Source of the DNA: Tabrizicola soli
GTDB taxonomy: Bacteria; Pseudomonadota; Alphaproteobacteria; Rhodobacterales; Rhodobacteraceae
Assembly (NCBI RefSeq): GCF_015999335.1
Contig: NZ_JAEACP010000003.1
Span: 124,001-188,000, forward strand
Direction: 5' to 3'
Length of the DNA stretch: 64,000 nt
Shown here: one piece after another, positions 9,742 through 17,022 of the stretch
Layout: each line of letters starts with the position of its first letter
Position numbering within the stretch: the stretch's first letter is position 1
Program-made: the position numbers and the translations under genes
Notes under the pieces: model-generated
Databases searched by the model: none
Told to the model about the DNA's origin: nothing
What the model saw: only the letters and a program-made list of their open reading frames with translations

Positions 9742-11004
9742 ATGTTCGATCTTCTGGTCAAGGGCGGCACCCTGCCCGACGGCACCCAGGCCGACATCGG
9801 CATCAAGGGCGACCGCATCGCCGCAGTGGGCAAGCTGGAAGCCGAGGCCGGACGCGTGATCGACGCCACCGGCGACCTGGTGTCCCCGCCCTTCGTCGAC
9901 CCGCATTTCCACATGGACGCGACCCTCTCCTATGGCCTGCCCCGCGTGAACGCCTCGGGCACGCTGCTGGAAGGCATCGCGCTCTGGGGCGAGTTGCGCG
10001 AGATCGCGACGGTCGAGGAGATGGTGGACCGCGCGCTCCGCTATTGCGACTGGGCGGTCAGCATGGGGCTCTTGGCGATCCGCAGCCATGTCGATACCAC
10101 GCCCGACCACCTGCGGGGCGTCGAGGCGATGCTGGAGGTCAAGGCCCTTGTCGCGCCCTACCTCGACCTGCAGCTGGTCGCCTTCCCGCAGGACGGGCTT
10201 TACCGCACGAAAACCGGCCGCGAGAACGTGGTCCGCGCGCTGGACATGGGCGTGGACGTCGTCGGCGGCATCCCGCATTTCGAGCGCACGATGGAGGAAG
10301 GGGCAGAAAGCCTGCGCGACCTCGCCCGGATCGCCGCCGAACGCGGCCTGATGTGGGACGTCCATTGCGACGAGACCGACGACCCGATGTCCCGCCATGT
10401 CGAGACCATGGCGCGCGAGGTGACGCGGCACGGGCTGGGCGGCCGGGCGGCGGGCAGCCACCTGACCTCGATGCATTCGATGGACAATTACTATGTCTCG
10501 AAACTCCTGCCGCTGATCGCCGAAAGCGGCATGGCCGCGATCCCGAACCCGCTGATCAACATCACCCTGCAGGGCCGCCACGACAGCTATCCCAAGCGCC
10601 GCGGCCTGACCCGGGTGAAGGAGATGCAGGCGATGGGCATCCCGGTCGGCTGGGGCCAGGACTGCGTGCTGGATCCCTGGTATTCGCTGGGCACCGCCGA
10701 CATGCTGGACGTGGCCTTCATGGGCCTGCATGTCGCGCAGATGACCCATCCGGCCGAAATGGCGCGCTGTTTCACCATGGTGACCGAGACCAACGCCCGG
10801 ATCATGGGGCTGGACCACGGACTGCAACCGGGCCGCCTGGCCAGCCTCGTGGTGCTGGACGCCGTCAACCCGGTCGAGGCGCTGCGCCTGCGGCCGGATC
10901 GGCTGGCGGTGGTCTCGAAAGGCCGGGTGGTGGCCGAACGGCAGCGCAACGACGCCCGGCTGGCGCTGCAGGGCCGTCCGGCCTCGGTCCGCCGCCGCCT
11001 CTGA
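9742..11004 (+). CDS. Cytosine deaminase-like amidohydrolase
   Basis: This is a cytoplasmic amidohydrolase of 420 residues, close to E. coli CodA in length and motif layout. The metal-binding HFH (H55, H57), HCDE (H208, E211), H240 in GSHLTSMHS and D307 in GWGQDCVLDPW match in order and spacing the CodA residues H61/H63, H214/E217, H246 and D313. It starts directly after the permease stop. Placement in the uptake operon suggests it deaminates or opens the imported base. Cytosine is the simplest guess, but relatives act on isocytosine, guanine-like bases and other heterocycles, so the substrate is inferred only. Confidence 0.78.
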   Translation: MFDLLVKGGTLPDGTQADIGIKGDRIAAVGKLEAEAGRVIDATGDLVSPPFVDPHFHMDATLSYGLPRVNASGTLLEGIALWGELREIATVEEMVDRALRYCDWAVSMGLLAIRSHVDTTPDHLRGVEAMLEVKALVAPYLDLQLVAFPQDGLYRTKTGRENVVRALDMGVDVVGGIPHFERTMEEGAESLRDLARIAAERGLMWDVHCDETDDPMSRHVETMAREVTRHGLGGRAAGSHLTSMHSMDNYYVSKLLPLIAESGMAAIPNPLINITLQGRHDSYPKRRGLTRVKEMQAMGIPVGWGQDCVLDPWYSLGTADMLDVAFMGLHVAQMTHPAEMARCFTMVTETNARIMGLDHGLQPGRLASLVVLDAVNPVEALRLRPDRLAVVSKGRVVAERQRNDARLALQGRPASVRRRL

Positions 11005-11312
11005 CGGCATTGTCCCCCGGTTGGAAATGCCGGCAGTGGCTTTTCCAGGAAAGACCCGCTGCGACGGGTAGAAGGCGGTTCCCGGTGCGGCTGAAATTCC
11101 GCTCAACCGGGGGGATAATCACGTCTTTGATCCACCAACCTTCAAGTTTTCACCGCGCTGCCGCATTTTTGCCGTCATCCACAACCTACGATAAAGTTCT
11201 GTATTGGTGCACCTGTGTGGACGATTGCTGCCAGCCTGTCGGTGGTCCGCCGGACCCCCAGACCTCCCACCGGGCCGTTCCAGTGTGACCGTCGTGCTGA
11301 AAGGGGAACAAC
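11005..11312. other. Intergenic region upstream of the kinase gene
   Basis: No gene is supported in these 308 bases. Part of the region is less GC-rich than its surroundings. A promoter-like pair is described separately, and GAAAGGGGAACAAC just before ATG 11313 supplies a ribosome-binding site. Confidence 0.5.
11169..11197 (+). promoter_or_regulatory. Candidate sigma70 promoter for the kinase gene
   Basis: TTGCCG (11169-11174), a 17-base spacer and TAAAGT (11192-11197) form a reasonable -35/-10 pair. It would give a leader of roughly 110 bases before the kinase start. The assignment is by eye only. Confidence 0.35.
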
Positions 11313-13388
11313 ATGGCGCAGCAGAAGGCTGTCGAGGCTCCCGAGCCGGAGCTTGAGGACCTCGTCGACGAGCTGGAACCCGGAACCAGGCTGCTCAAGG
11401 GGCAGTATACGATCACCCGCTACCTGAACAGCGGCGGCTTCGGGATCACCTATCTCGCCCGCGACAGCCTGGACCGGGACGTGGTGATCAAGGAATGTTT
11501 CCCCGCCGCCTTCTGCCGCCGCAGCCAGAGCCTCGTCGCCGCCCGCTCGCGCGCGCATACGGCCGAACTGCGCTCGGTCGTGCAGCTTTTCGTGAAAGAG
11601 GCGCGGAATCTCGCCAAGATCGTGCATCCGAACATCGTCGCCGTCCACCAGGTGTTCGAGGACAACGGCACCGCCTACATGGCGATCGACTTCATCGACG
11701 GCTTCGATGTGCAGCAGATCATCGACGGCCTGGGCACGACACCCACGCCGGCGCAGATCGTGACGATCACCGAAAAGCTTCTTGCGGCCGTCGGCTTCAT
11801 CCACGACCACGACATGCTGCACCGCGACATCTCGCCCGACAACGTGCTGATCGACAAGAAGGGCGAGCCGATCCTGATCGACTTCGGCGCCGCGCGGGAA
11901 CAGGCCAGCCAGAAAAGCCGCGCCATGTCGGCGCTGCGGGTGGTGAAGGACGGCTATTCGCCGCAGGAATTCTACATCGCCGGCTCGGAACAGGGCCCGT
12001 GGAGCGACCTTTATGCCCTGGGGGCCACGCTTTACCACCTGATCTCGGGTGAGGCGCCGATGAACGGCCAGGCCCGGCTTGCCGCGCTCGCGGATGACCG
12101 GCCGGATCCCTATCTCCCCCTCGCCGGGCGCTTCGCAGGCTATCCGCCGGGTTTTCTCGAGGCGATCGACCGCGCGCTGAACACCCTGCCCAAGCAGCGG
12201 GTGCAGTCGGCGAAGGAATGGCTGGTGATGTTCCGCCGCGCCGCCCCCCCGCCGCAGCGCGATGCAACGGCCGAAGCCGTGCGCCAGACCGTCGTCGGCT
12301 TCGCCCAGGAACAGGCCGAGCCCGCCGCTCCGGCAACTGCCGTGGCCGCAGACGCTGTCGCCCCCCCTCCGCCGGCGCGCCCCGTCTCGACCCCCGCGCC
12401 CGTGTCGCCTCCCCCGCAGGCCAGGTCCGGCCGCAACCCGGCCCAGGTCGTCGCCGGGGTTTCGGTGGCGCTGGCGGTGATCCTCGGGGCCTATGTCATG
12501 CTCGGCCGGGGCGATGCGCCGGCCCCGGCGGTGGTCGCCACGGCCGCCACCGCCAGCGCGGCGCCCGTCCCGGCGGCGGCAGCCCCCATGCCGGCGGCCG
12601 CCGAAACGGCCGAGGCTCCGGTCCCGGCCGAACCCGCCCCGCCCGCTGTCGCCGAGACCGTCGCGGCAAGCGAGCCCGCAGCCCCCACCCCGGCCGAGGC
12701 AAAGCTTCCGGCCGATGCCAACCGTTCCGCCGACGAAGCCACCATCATCGAGGCCGAGGCCACCCTCGCCGCGCCCCTGGGCACCCCGGCCGAGGCTCAG
12801 ATCGCCTTCTCGGTCTGGGATGTGCAGATGCCCTTCGACAGCACCAGCCGCATCGTCGGGGACGAAAAGGTGACCGTCATCTCGCGGCTCGACAGCCGCA
12901 GCGATCTCCAGGTCGCGGGCGACTGGCTTGCCCCCGGCCTGCGGCTTTACGCCGTCAACGGCGTTCCGGTTGCCGAGGGCAAGGATTTCACCGCCGCCGT
13001 GCTGGATGCGCTGCATGTCGATCCCGACGGCCGCGCCCGGGTGGTGGTGGACTATGCCGCTCCCGGCGCGGCTTCCCGGACCGGCCTCCTCACCGTTCCG
13101 ACCGTGCGCCTCGTCACGCTGGCAAACGGGGTCGGCCTGGCAATCAGCCATCAGGAGGAGGGCTGGAAAACCGTCGTCACCGGCGTCGCCGACCCTGCCG
13201 CCACCGACCTGATGCCCGGCGACGTCCTGTTCCGCGAAAAGCAGACCCAGGCGCTTTTCGACCAGCCCGATGCGGTGGACGCGGTGCTGAAGACCCTTGT
13301 CGGGAAGGGCGAAACCCTGGCCCATCTGTCGGTGGTGCGCCAGAACCAGGTCGTCAGCGGCGCGATGCGCCTCGCCTTGGCCGAGTGA
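11313..13388 (+). CDS. Transmembrane Ser/Thr protein kinase with C-terminal extracytoplasmic domain
   Basis: This is a Hanks-type kinase of 691 residues. The kinase domain spans about 32-310: glycine loop NSGGFG (39-44), Lys60 in VVIKE, HRDISPDN (170-177), DFG (190-192), and GYSPQEFY in place of APE. Serine replaces the usual Lys in HRDxKPxN, as in some bacterial subfamilies. A Pro/Ala-rich linker follows, then one TM helix (about 379-397), a long Ala/Pro/Glu-rich stalk and a C-terminal part (about 485-691) with two PDZ-like stretches (GLRLYAVNGVPVAEGKDF; TDLMPGDVLFREK). The C-terminal part should lie outside the cytoplasm and could sense ligand or protein. It heads the LysM/solute-binding cluster. 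Confidence 0.9.
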   Translation: MAQQKAVEAPEPELEDLVDELEPGTRLLKGQYTITRYLNSGGFGITYLARDSLDRDVVIKECFPAAFCRRSQSLVAARSRAHTAELRSVVQLFVKEARNLAKIVHPNIVAVHQVFEDNGTAYMAIDFIDGFDVQQIIDGLGTTPTPAQIVTITEKLLAAVGFIHDHDMLHRDISPDNVLIDKKGEPILIDFGAAREQASQKSRAMSALRVVKDGYSPQEFYIAGSEQGPWSDLYALGATLYHLISGEAPMNGQARLAALADDRPDPYLPLAGRFAGYPPGFLEAIDRALNTLPKQRVQSAKEWLVMFRRAAPPPQRDATAEAVRQTVVGFAQEQAEPAAPATAVAADAVAPPPPARPVSTPAPVSPPPQARSGRNPAQVVAGVSVALAVILGAYVMLGRGDAPAPAVVATAATASAAPVPAAAAPMPAAAETAEAPVPAEPAPPAVAETVAASEPAAPTPAEAKLPADANRSADEATIIEAEATLAAPLGTPAEAQIAFSVWDVQMPFDSTSRIVGDEKVTVISRLDSRSDLQVAGDWLAPGLRLYAVNGVPVAEGKDFTAAVLDALHVDPDGRARVVVDYAAPGAASRTGLLTVPTVRLVTLANGVGLAISHQEEGWKTVVTGVADPAATDLMPGDVLFREKQTQALFDQPDAVDAVLKTLVGKGETLAHLSVVRQNQVVSGAMRLALAE

Positions 13389-13395
13389 GGGATCC

Positions 13396-13554
13396 ATGTC
13401 GCAAAAGCCGCGCCGGGCCGTTCTCGACCCCGAGGAGATCACCATCGAGCCTCCCGGCGCCCCCTCTGCGGCCGTGCACATGCTGGACAATGTGATCGCG
13501 GCGCTGGACCGCGCGATCCTGCGCCAGACCGCCCGCAATCCGCAGGAGCACTGA
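13396..13554 (+). CDS. Small hypothetical protein, 52 residues
   Basis: This short gene starts eight bases after the kinase stop, with GAGG at 13386-13389 as ribosome-binding site. The product is soluble and charged at the start (MSQKPRRAVLDPEE) with an amphipathic C-terminal helix (VHMLDNVIAALDRAILRQT). I do not recognise a family. Its position and coupling to the kinase suggest an accessory protein or a kinase substrate; Thr19 and the C-terminal Thr are the only obvious acceptors beside Ser residues. Function is unknown. Confidence 0.55.
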   Translation: MSQKPRRAVLDPEEITIEPPGAPSAAVHMLDNVIAALDRAILRQTARNPQEH

Positions 13555-13634
13555 CCGCCAGATCCCGGCGCCCGCTTCGGCCCGATCGCCGCCGCGCCCT
13601 GCGACCCCTTCCGCCCACAGGAGAAAAGCCTGCC

Positions 13635-14747
13635 ATGAACACCATGAAGATGCTGGCCCTGGGCTGCACCGCGCTGACCCTGACCGGCGGATTGGCCGCA
13701 GCGCAGGAGACCTGCGGCAGCCATGTGGTCAAGGCGGGCGACAACCTGCGCTATATCGCCCGGGACGTCTATGGCGACGCCGATCTCTACCGGATGATCT
13801 ACGAGGCGAATGTCGACCTGATCGGCGCCAAGGCCGACCATATCGAGATCGGCATGAGCCTGCGCCTGCCCTGCGCCGGAGGCCAGACCGGGGGGGACCA
13901 GACCGGGGGGGACCAGACCGCAGCCGCCCAGCCGGCCGCCGAAGCGACCGTCCAGCCCGCAGCGGCCGATGCCGCGCTTCCCGCCGCCGATTCCGCTCCC
14001 GAAGCGCCGCAAATGCCGCTGCGGATCGTCACCGTGAACCACTTCGCCCCCTATGTGGACGAAAACCTGCCCGGCGGCGGCATGTTCACCCAGCTGGTCG
14101 AGATGGCGGTCTTCCGCGCCGACCCGTCGATCCCCTATTCCCTGACCTTCATCAACGACCCGCAGGCGCATATCGACGCGCTCCTGCCCTCGCTGGCCTA
14201 TGACCTGAGCTATCCCTGGATCCGCCCCGATTGCGAAAATCCCGATACGCTGAACGCCGGCGACCTCTCGCGCTGCGAGGATTTCGCCTTCTCGGCCCCC
14301 TTCCTCGAGATCGTCGACGGCTTCTTCACCCGCCGCGACAGCGACCTCTTCGCCGCCACCCGCTACGGCGACCTTGCAGGCAAGCGGATCTGCCGCCCCG
14401 AGGGCTATACCACCGGCGTGCTGGAGGCGAACGGACTGGGCGCGGGCCAGGTGGAACTCTCGCGCCCCGAGCGCGCCTCCGACTGTTTCGAGGCCTTGGC
14501 CAGGGGCGAGGTGGACCTGGTCTCGATCGACGCCGAAGTGGGCGATTCCGTGGTCGCCCGGCTGGGACTCGTGAAGGAAGTGGAACAGAACCCGCATCTG
14601 GCCGAGATCACCAGCCTGCACATCATCGCCCACAAGTCGAACCAGCGCGCCGTGGACATGCTGGCCAGCCTCGATGCCGGCATCATCGAGATGTACGACT
14701 CTGGCGAATGGTACGAGATCGTCTCGTCCGCGCTGAACCCGCAATGA
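13635..14747 (+). CDS. Secreted LysM - solute-binding domain protein, copy 1
   Basis: This is an exported protein of 370 residues with signal peptide 1-23 (cleavage after LAAA). A LysM domain (about 30-78: HVVKAGDNLRYIARDVYGD) should bind peptidoglycan. A low-complexity linker with GGDQT repeats follows, then a periplasmic binding fold (about 130-370) of the SBP_bac_3 type (LRIVTVNHFAPYVDENLPGGG, DLVSIDAEVGDSVV). Fusing a cell-wall anchor to a solute receptor suggests a wall-tethered ligand sensor rather than a transporter component, since no permease is nearby. It has a paralogue next door and follows the transmembrane kinase. The ligand is unknown. Confidence 0.85.
   Translation: MNTMKMLALGCTALTLTGGLAAAQETCGSHVVKAGDNLRYIARDVYGDADLYRMIYEANVDLIGAKADHIEIGMSLRLPCAGGQTGGDQTGGDQTAAAQPAAEATVQPAAADAALPAADSAPEAPQMPLRIVTVNHFAPYVDENLPGGGMFTQLVEMAVFRADPSIPYSLTFINDPQAHIDALLPSLAYDLSYPWIRPDCENPDTLNAGDLSRCEDFAFSAPFLEIVDGFFTRRDSDLFAATRYGDLAGKRICRPEGYTTGVLEANGLGAGQVELSRPERASDCFEALARGEVDLVSIDAEVGDSVVARLGLVKEVEQNPHLAEITSLHIIAHKSNQRAVDMLASLDAGIIEMYDSGEWYEIVSSALNPQ
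13883..13920 (+). repeat. 15-bp tandem repeat with G7 tracts
   Basis: A 15-bp unit (CCAGACCGGGGGGGA) occurs twice in full (13883-13897, 13898-13912) and then for 8 bases. It encodes the GGDQT repeat in the linker of the LysM protein. Each unit holds a run of seven G. Confidence 0.95.
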
Positions 14748-14938
14748 CAGGTGCGACATGAAACAGCCCCGGTGCCGCGGCATGAAATCCCTGGATTGCC
14801 TGACGCATTTCTCCAGTGAATCCACCGATTTGCCATAATCGTGCCATGTCGGCGGTTCTTGCTGGGTTCTGTAACCAGTATTGTTTCAGTTTCGTGTCCA
14901 CCCGCTCCTTCCGCAAAAGACGATAGAGGACCGTTGAA

Positions 14939-16033
14939 ATGAACCTTGCTTCCGGAAAGTCCCGCTCCGTCGCCCTTGCGGCATTGCTGCTTGCCCTGCC
15001 GGCTGTCGCTGCGGCACAAGAGGCCTGCACGACCTATACGGTGAAGGACGGGGACACGCTGGGGTCGATCGCGCAGGCGGCCTATGGCTCCTACGACTAC
15101 CAGATGATCTTCAACGCCAACCGCGACGCGCTGGCCGCGAACCCCAACAGCCTGCCCGCCGGCCTCCAGCTGATCCTGCCCTGCGAGGACGGTCGCCTCA
15201 CCGCCGATTCCGAACTCAACGCCGTGATCCAGGCCGAGACCGAGCGTCAGGCCGCCGCGCCCAAGCGCAACAAGACCTACGAGCCGCCGCTGAAATTCGT
15301 CTCCTCGAACAACTGGATGCCCTTCGCGGACGAAAGCCTCACCGGCGGCGGGATCTTCGTGCGCATGGCCGCCACCGCGATGCAACGCGGCGGCAACGAC
15401 CGGGGCTACGAGATCTCCTATGTCGACGACTGGATGTCGCACATCGACGTGCTCTTGCCGACCGGAGCCTTCGACGTGTCGGTCGCCTGGGAGGCGCCGG
15501 ACTGCACCAAGCTCGACCTCCTGGGCGAGTTCGCCATCCGCATGTGCACCGAATTCGACTTCTCGCTGCCGATCTACGAGACCGCCTATACCTTCAACAC
15601 CCTGGTCGACAGCAAATATGCCGAGGCCCGGACCTTCGCCGACTATGCCGGCGCGCGGATCTGCCGGCCCGAGGCCTGGCCGACCAGCGACCTCGAGGTG
15701 CAGGGCCTGGTCGAACCGATGGTGACCTACGCCCATCCGAAGAACCCGCTGGACTGCGCCCAGATGCTGCTGGATGGCCAGGTCGACCTCTATTCGATCG
15801 AGGCCGAGACGGTGACGGCCAACTTCGAGGAACTGGGGGCCTCGGACCGCGTGGCCCCGAACCCGGCGCTGGCGACCTTCATCACCTATCATTTCCTGAC
15901 CTCGAAGAGCAATCCGCGCGGCCGCGTCTACATCGCCATGCTGAACCGCGGCATCACCGAGATGCGGGAATCCGGCGAATGGTATGACATCGTCGCCACC
16001 GGCCTGGACGAATACAACAAGCTCAGCCAGTAG
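14939..16033 (+). CDS. Secreted LysM - solute-binding domain protein, copy 2
   Basis: This 364-residue paralogue of the preceding gene has a signal peptide 1-26 (cleavage after VAAA), LysM at about 32-80 (YTVKDGDTLGSIAQAAYGS), a shorter linker, and a binding-protein domain from about 97 (LKFVSSNNWMPFADESLTGGG). The two share many stretches, for example ARICRPEAWPT against KRICRPEGYTT and SGEWYDIV against SGEWYEIV, which points to tandem duplication. It has its own 190-bp upstream gap and ends at a clear intrinsic terminator, so it may be transcribed separately from copy 1. Confidence 0.85.
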   Translation: MNLASGKSRSVALAALLLALPAVAAAQEACTTYTVKDGDTLGSIAQAAYGSYDYQMIFNANRDALAANPNSLPAGLQLILPCEDGRLTADSELNAVIQAETERQAAAPKRNKTYEPPLKFVSSNNWMPFADESLTGGGIFVRMAATAMQRGGNDRGYEISYVDDWMSHIDVLLPTGAFDVSVAWEAPDCTKLDLLGEFAIRMCTEFDFSLPIYETAYTFNTLVDSKYAEARTFADYAGARICRPEAWPTSDLEVQGLVEPMVTYAHPKNPLDCAQMLLDGQVDLYSIEAETVTANFEELGASDRVAPNPALATFITYHFLTSKSNPRGRVYIAMLNRGITEMRESGEWYDIVATGLDEYNKLSQ

Positions 16034-16052
16034 GTCCGGGCCGTCGATCCTG

Positions 16053-16085
16053 AAAGCCCCGTGCCGCAAGGTGCGGGGCTTTTCG
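16053..16085 (+). terminator. Rho-independent terminator
   Basis: AAAGCCCCG (16053-16061) pairs with CGGGGCTTT (from 16074), giving a 9-bp GC-rich stem that runs into a T tract. It closes the LysM/solute-binding cluster 20 bases after the stop codon and separates it from the inositol cluster. Confidence 0.85.
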
Positions 16086-16094
16086 ATTCCATAT

Positions 16095-16110
16095 TGGAAC
16101 ATCTGTTCCA
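16095..16110. promoter_or_regulatory. IolR-type operator upstream of iolR
   Basis: The perfect palindrome core GGAA-CATCTG-TTCC (16096-16109) is flanked by T and A. It matches the GGAA-N6-TTCC site reported for RpiR-type IolR in rhizobia. It lies 17 bp before the regulator's start codon, as expected for autoregulation. Confidence 0.75.
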
Positions 16111-16126
16111 TATGCTATAAGGCCTG

Positions 16127-16945
16127 ATGCCCCGGGAAACCCCCTCCGATCCCCCCGCCACGGTCGAGGCCTTCCGCGAGCGTCTGATGGCGCTGTCCGG
16201 CACCCTGCCGCGCCGGTTGCAGCAATGCGCCGACCATCTTGCGGGCCATCTCGACCAGATCGCGCTTTCGACCGTGGCGCAGATCGCACGGGGCGCTGGC
16301 GTTCCGCCCTCGGCCATGATGCGCTTTTGTCAGATCATGGGCTTTTCCGGTTATGCCGAGATGCAGCGCCTGTTCCGCGAGGCGCTCTCCACCGCGCCGC
16401 CCGATTATGCGACGCGGCTGGCGAACCTCAAGGGGGCCGGGCATCCGGCCACCCTTGTCGCCGAATTCGTCGAAGCCGGGCGTCAGTCGATGGAAGCCCT
16501 GGCGCGCGATCTGGATGAAACCGCGCTGAATCAAGCGGTTGAGACCTTGTCCCGCGCCCGCGCCATCCATCTTGCGGGCTTCCGCCGTTCGTTCCCCGTG
16601 GCCTCATACCTGGCCTATGTGCTGGACAAGCTGGGCCTTCCGGCGATCCTGCATGACGGGGTGGCCGGGCTTGGCCAGCGCACCATCCTGCAGCCCGGCG
16701 ATGCGCTTCTGGCCATCACCTTCGCACCATATTCCGACGAAACCCTCGCCCTTGCCCGCGAGGCCCGCGCCCGGGGCCTGCCGGTCGTCCTTCTGACCGA
16801 TCCCCCGGCCACGCGTCTGGCGGGTCTGGGCGACACCATCCTCACCGTGACCGAAATCGACTTCGGCGCCTTCCGCTCGCTCTCCGCCGTGATCGCGCTG
16901 GCACTCTCGCTGGCGGTGGCGGTGGCGGCCCGACGCGAAACTTGA
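16127..16945 (+). CDS. iolR: RpiR/MurR-family regulator of inositol catabolism
   Basis: This is a DNA-binding regulator of 272 residues. The N-terminal helix-turn-helix (about 45-90: STVAQIARGAGVPPSAMMRFCQIMGFSGYAEMQ) has the RpiR pattern. A SIS sugar-phosphate binding domain spans about 130-250 (AIHLAGFRRSFPVASYLAYVLDKLG). It sits directly before iolC, and a GGAA-N6-TTCC palindrome precedes both genes. The family usually represses and is released by an inositol-pathway phosphate intermediate. The assignment as IolR rests on context and operator sequence, with strong agreement between them. Confidence 0.88.
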   Translation: MPRETPSDPPATVEAFRERLMALSGTLPRRLQQCADHLAGHLDQIALSTVAQIARGAGVPPSAMMRFCQIMGFSGYAEMQRLFREALSTAPPDYATRLANLKGAGHPATLVAEFVEAGRQSMEALARDLDETALNQAVETLSRARAIHLAGFRRSFPVASYLAYVLDKLGLPAILHDGVAGLGQRTILQPGDALLAITFAPYSDETLALAREARARGLPVVLLTDPPATRLAGLGDTILTVTEIDFGAFRSLSAVIALALSLAVAVAARRET

Positions 16946-16966
16946 CGCTTCCCTGATTGCAGGATT

Positions 16967-16982
16967 TGGAATAAACATTCCA
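16967..16982. promoter_or_regulatory. IolR-type operator upstream of iolC
   Basis: TGGAATAAACATTCCA contains GGAA-TAAACA-TTCC (16968-16981) with flanking T/A that extends the palindrome. TTGACG at 16942-16947 could be the -35 element of an iolC promoter, which would place the operator over the -10 region and so block RNA polymerase. It lies 40 bp before ATG 17023. Confidence 0.75.
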
Positions 16983-17022
16983 TACCCCGGCAGACGACTC
17001 GCCCCGGTTCCACGGAGCCTCC

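Noticed and set aside
13635-13670. Lipoprotein signal in LysM-SBP copy 1 (ALGC)
   Set aside because: The hydrophobic stretch before the Cys is too short and -3 is Ala; a standard signal peptide ending at LAAA fits better.
11175-14825. A 1216-codon open frame on the minus strand
   Set aside because: It is antisense to the kinase and LysM genes and is Gly/Arg/His-rich without motifs.
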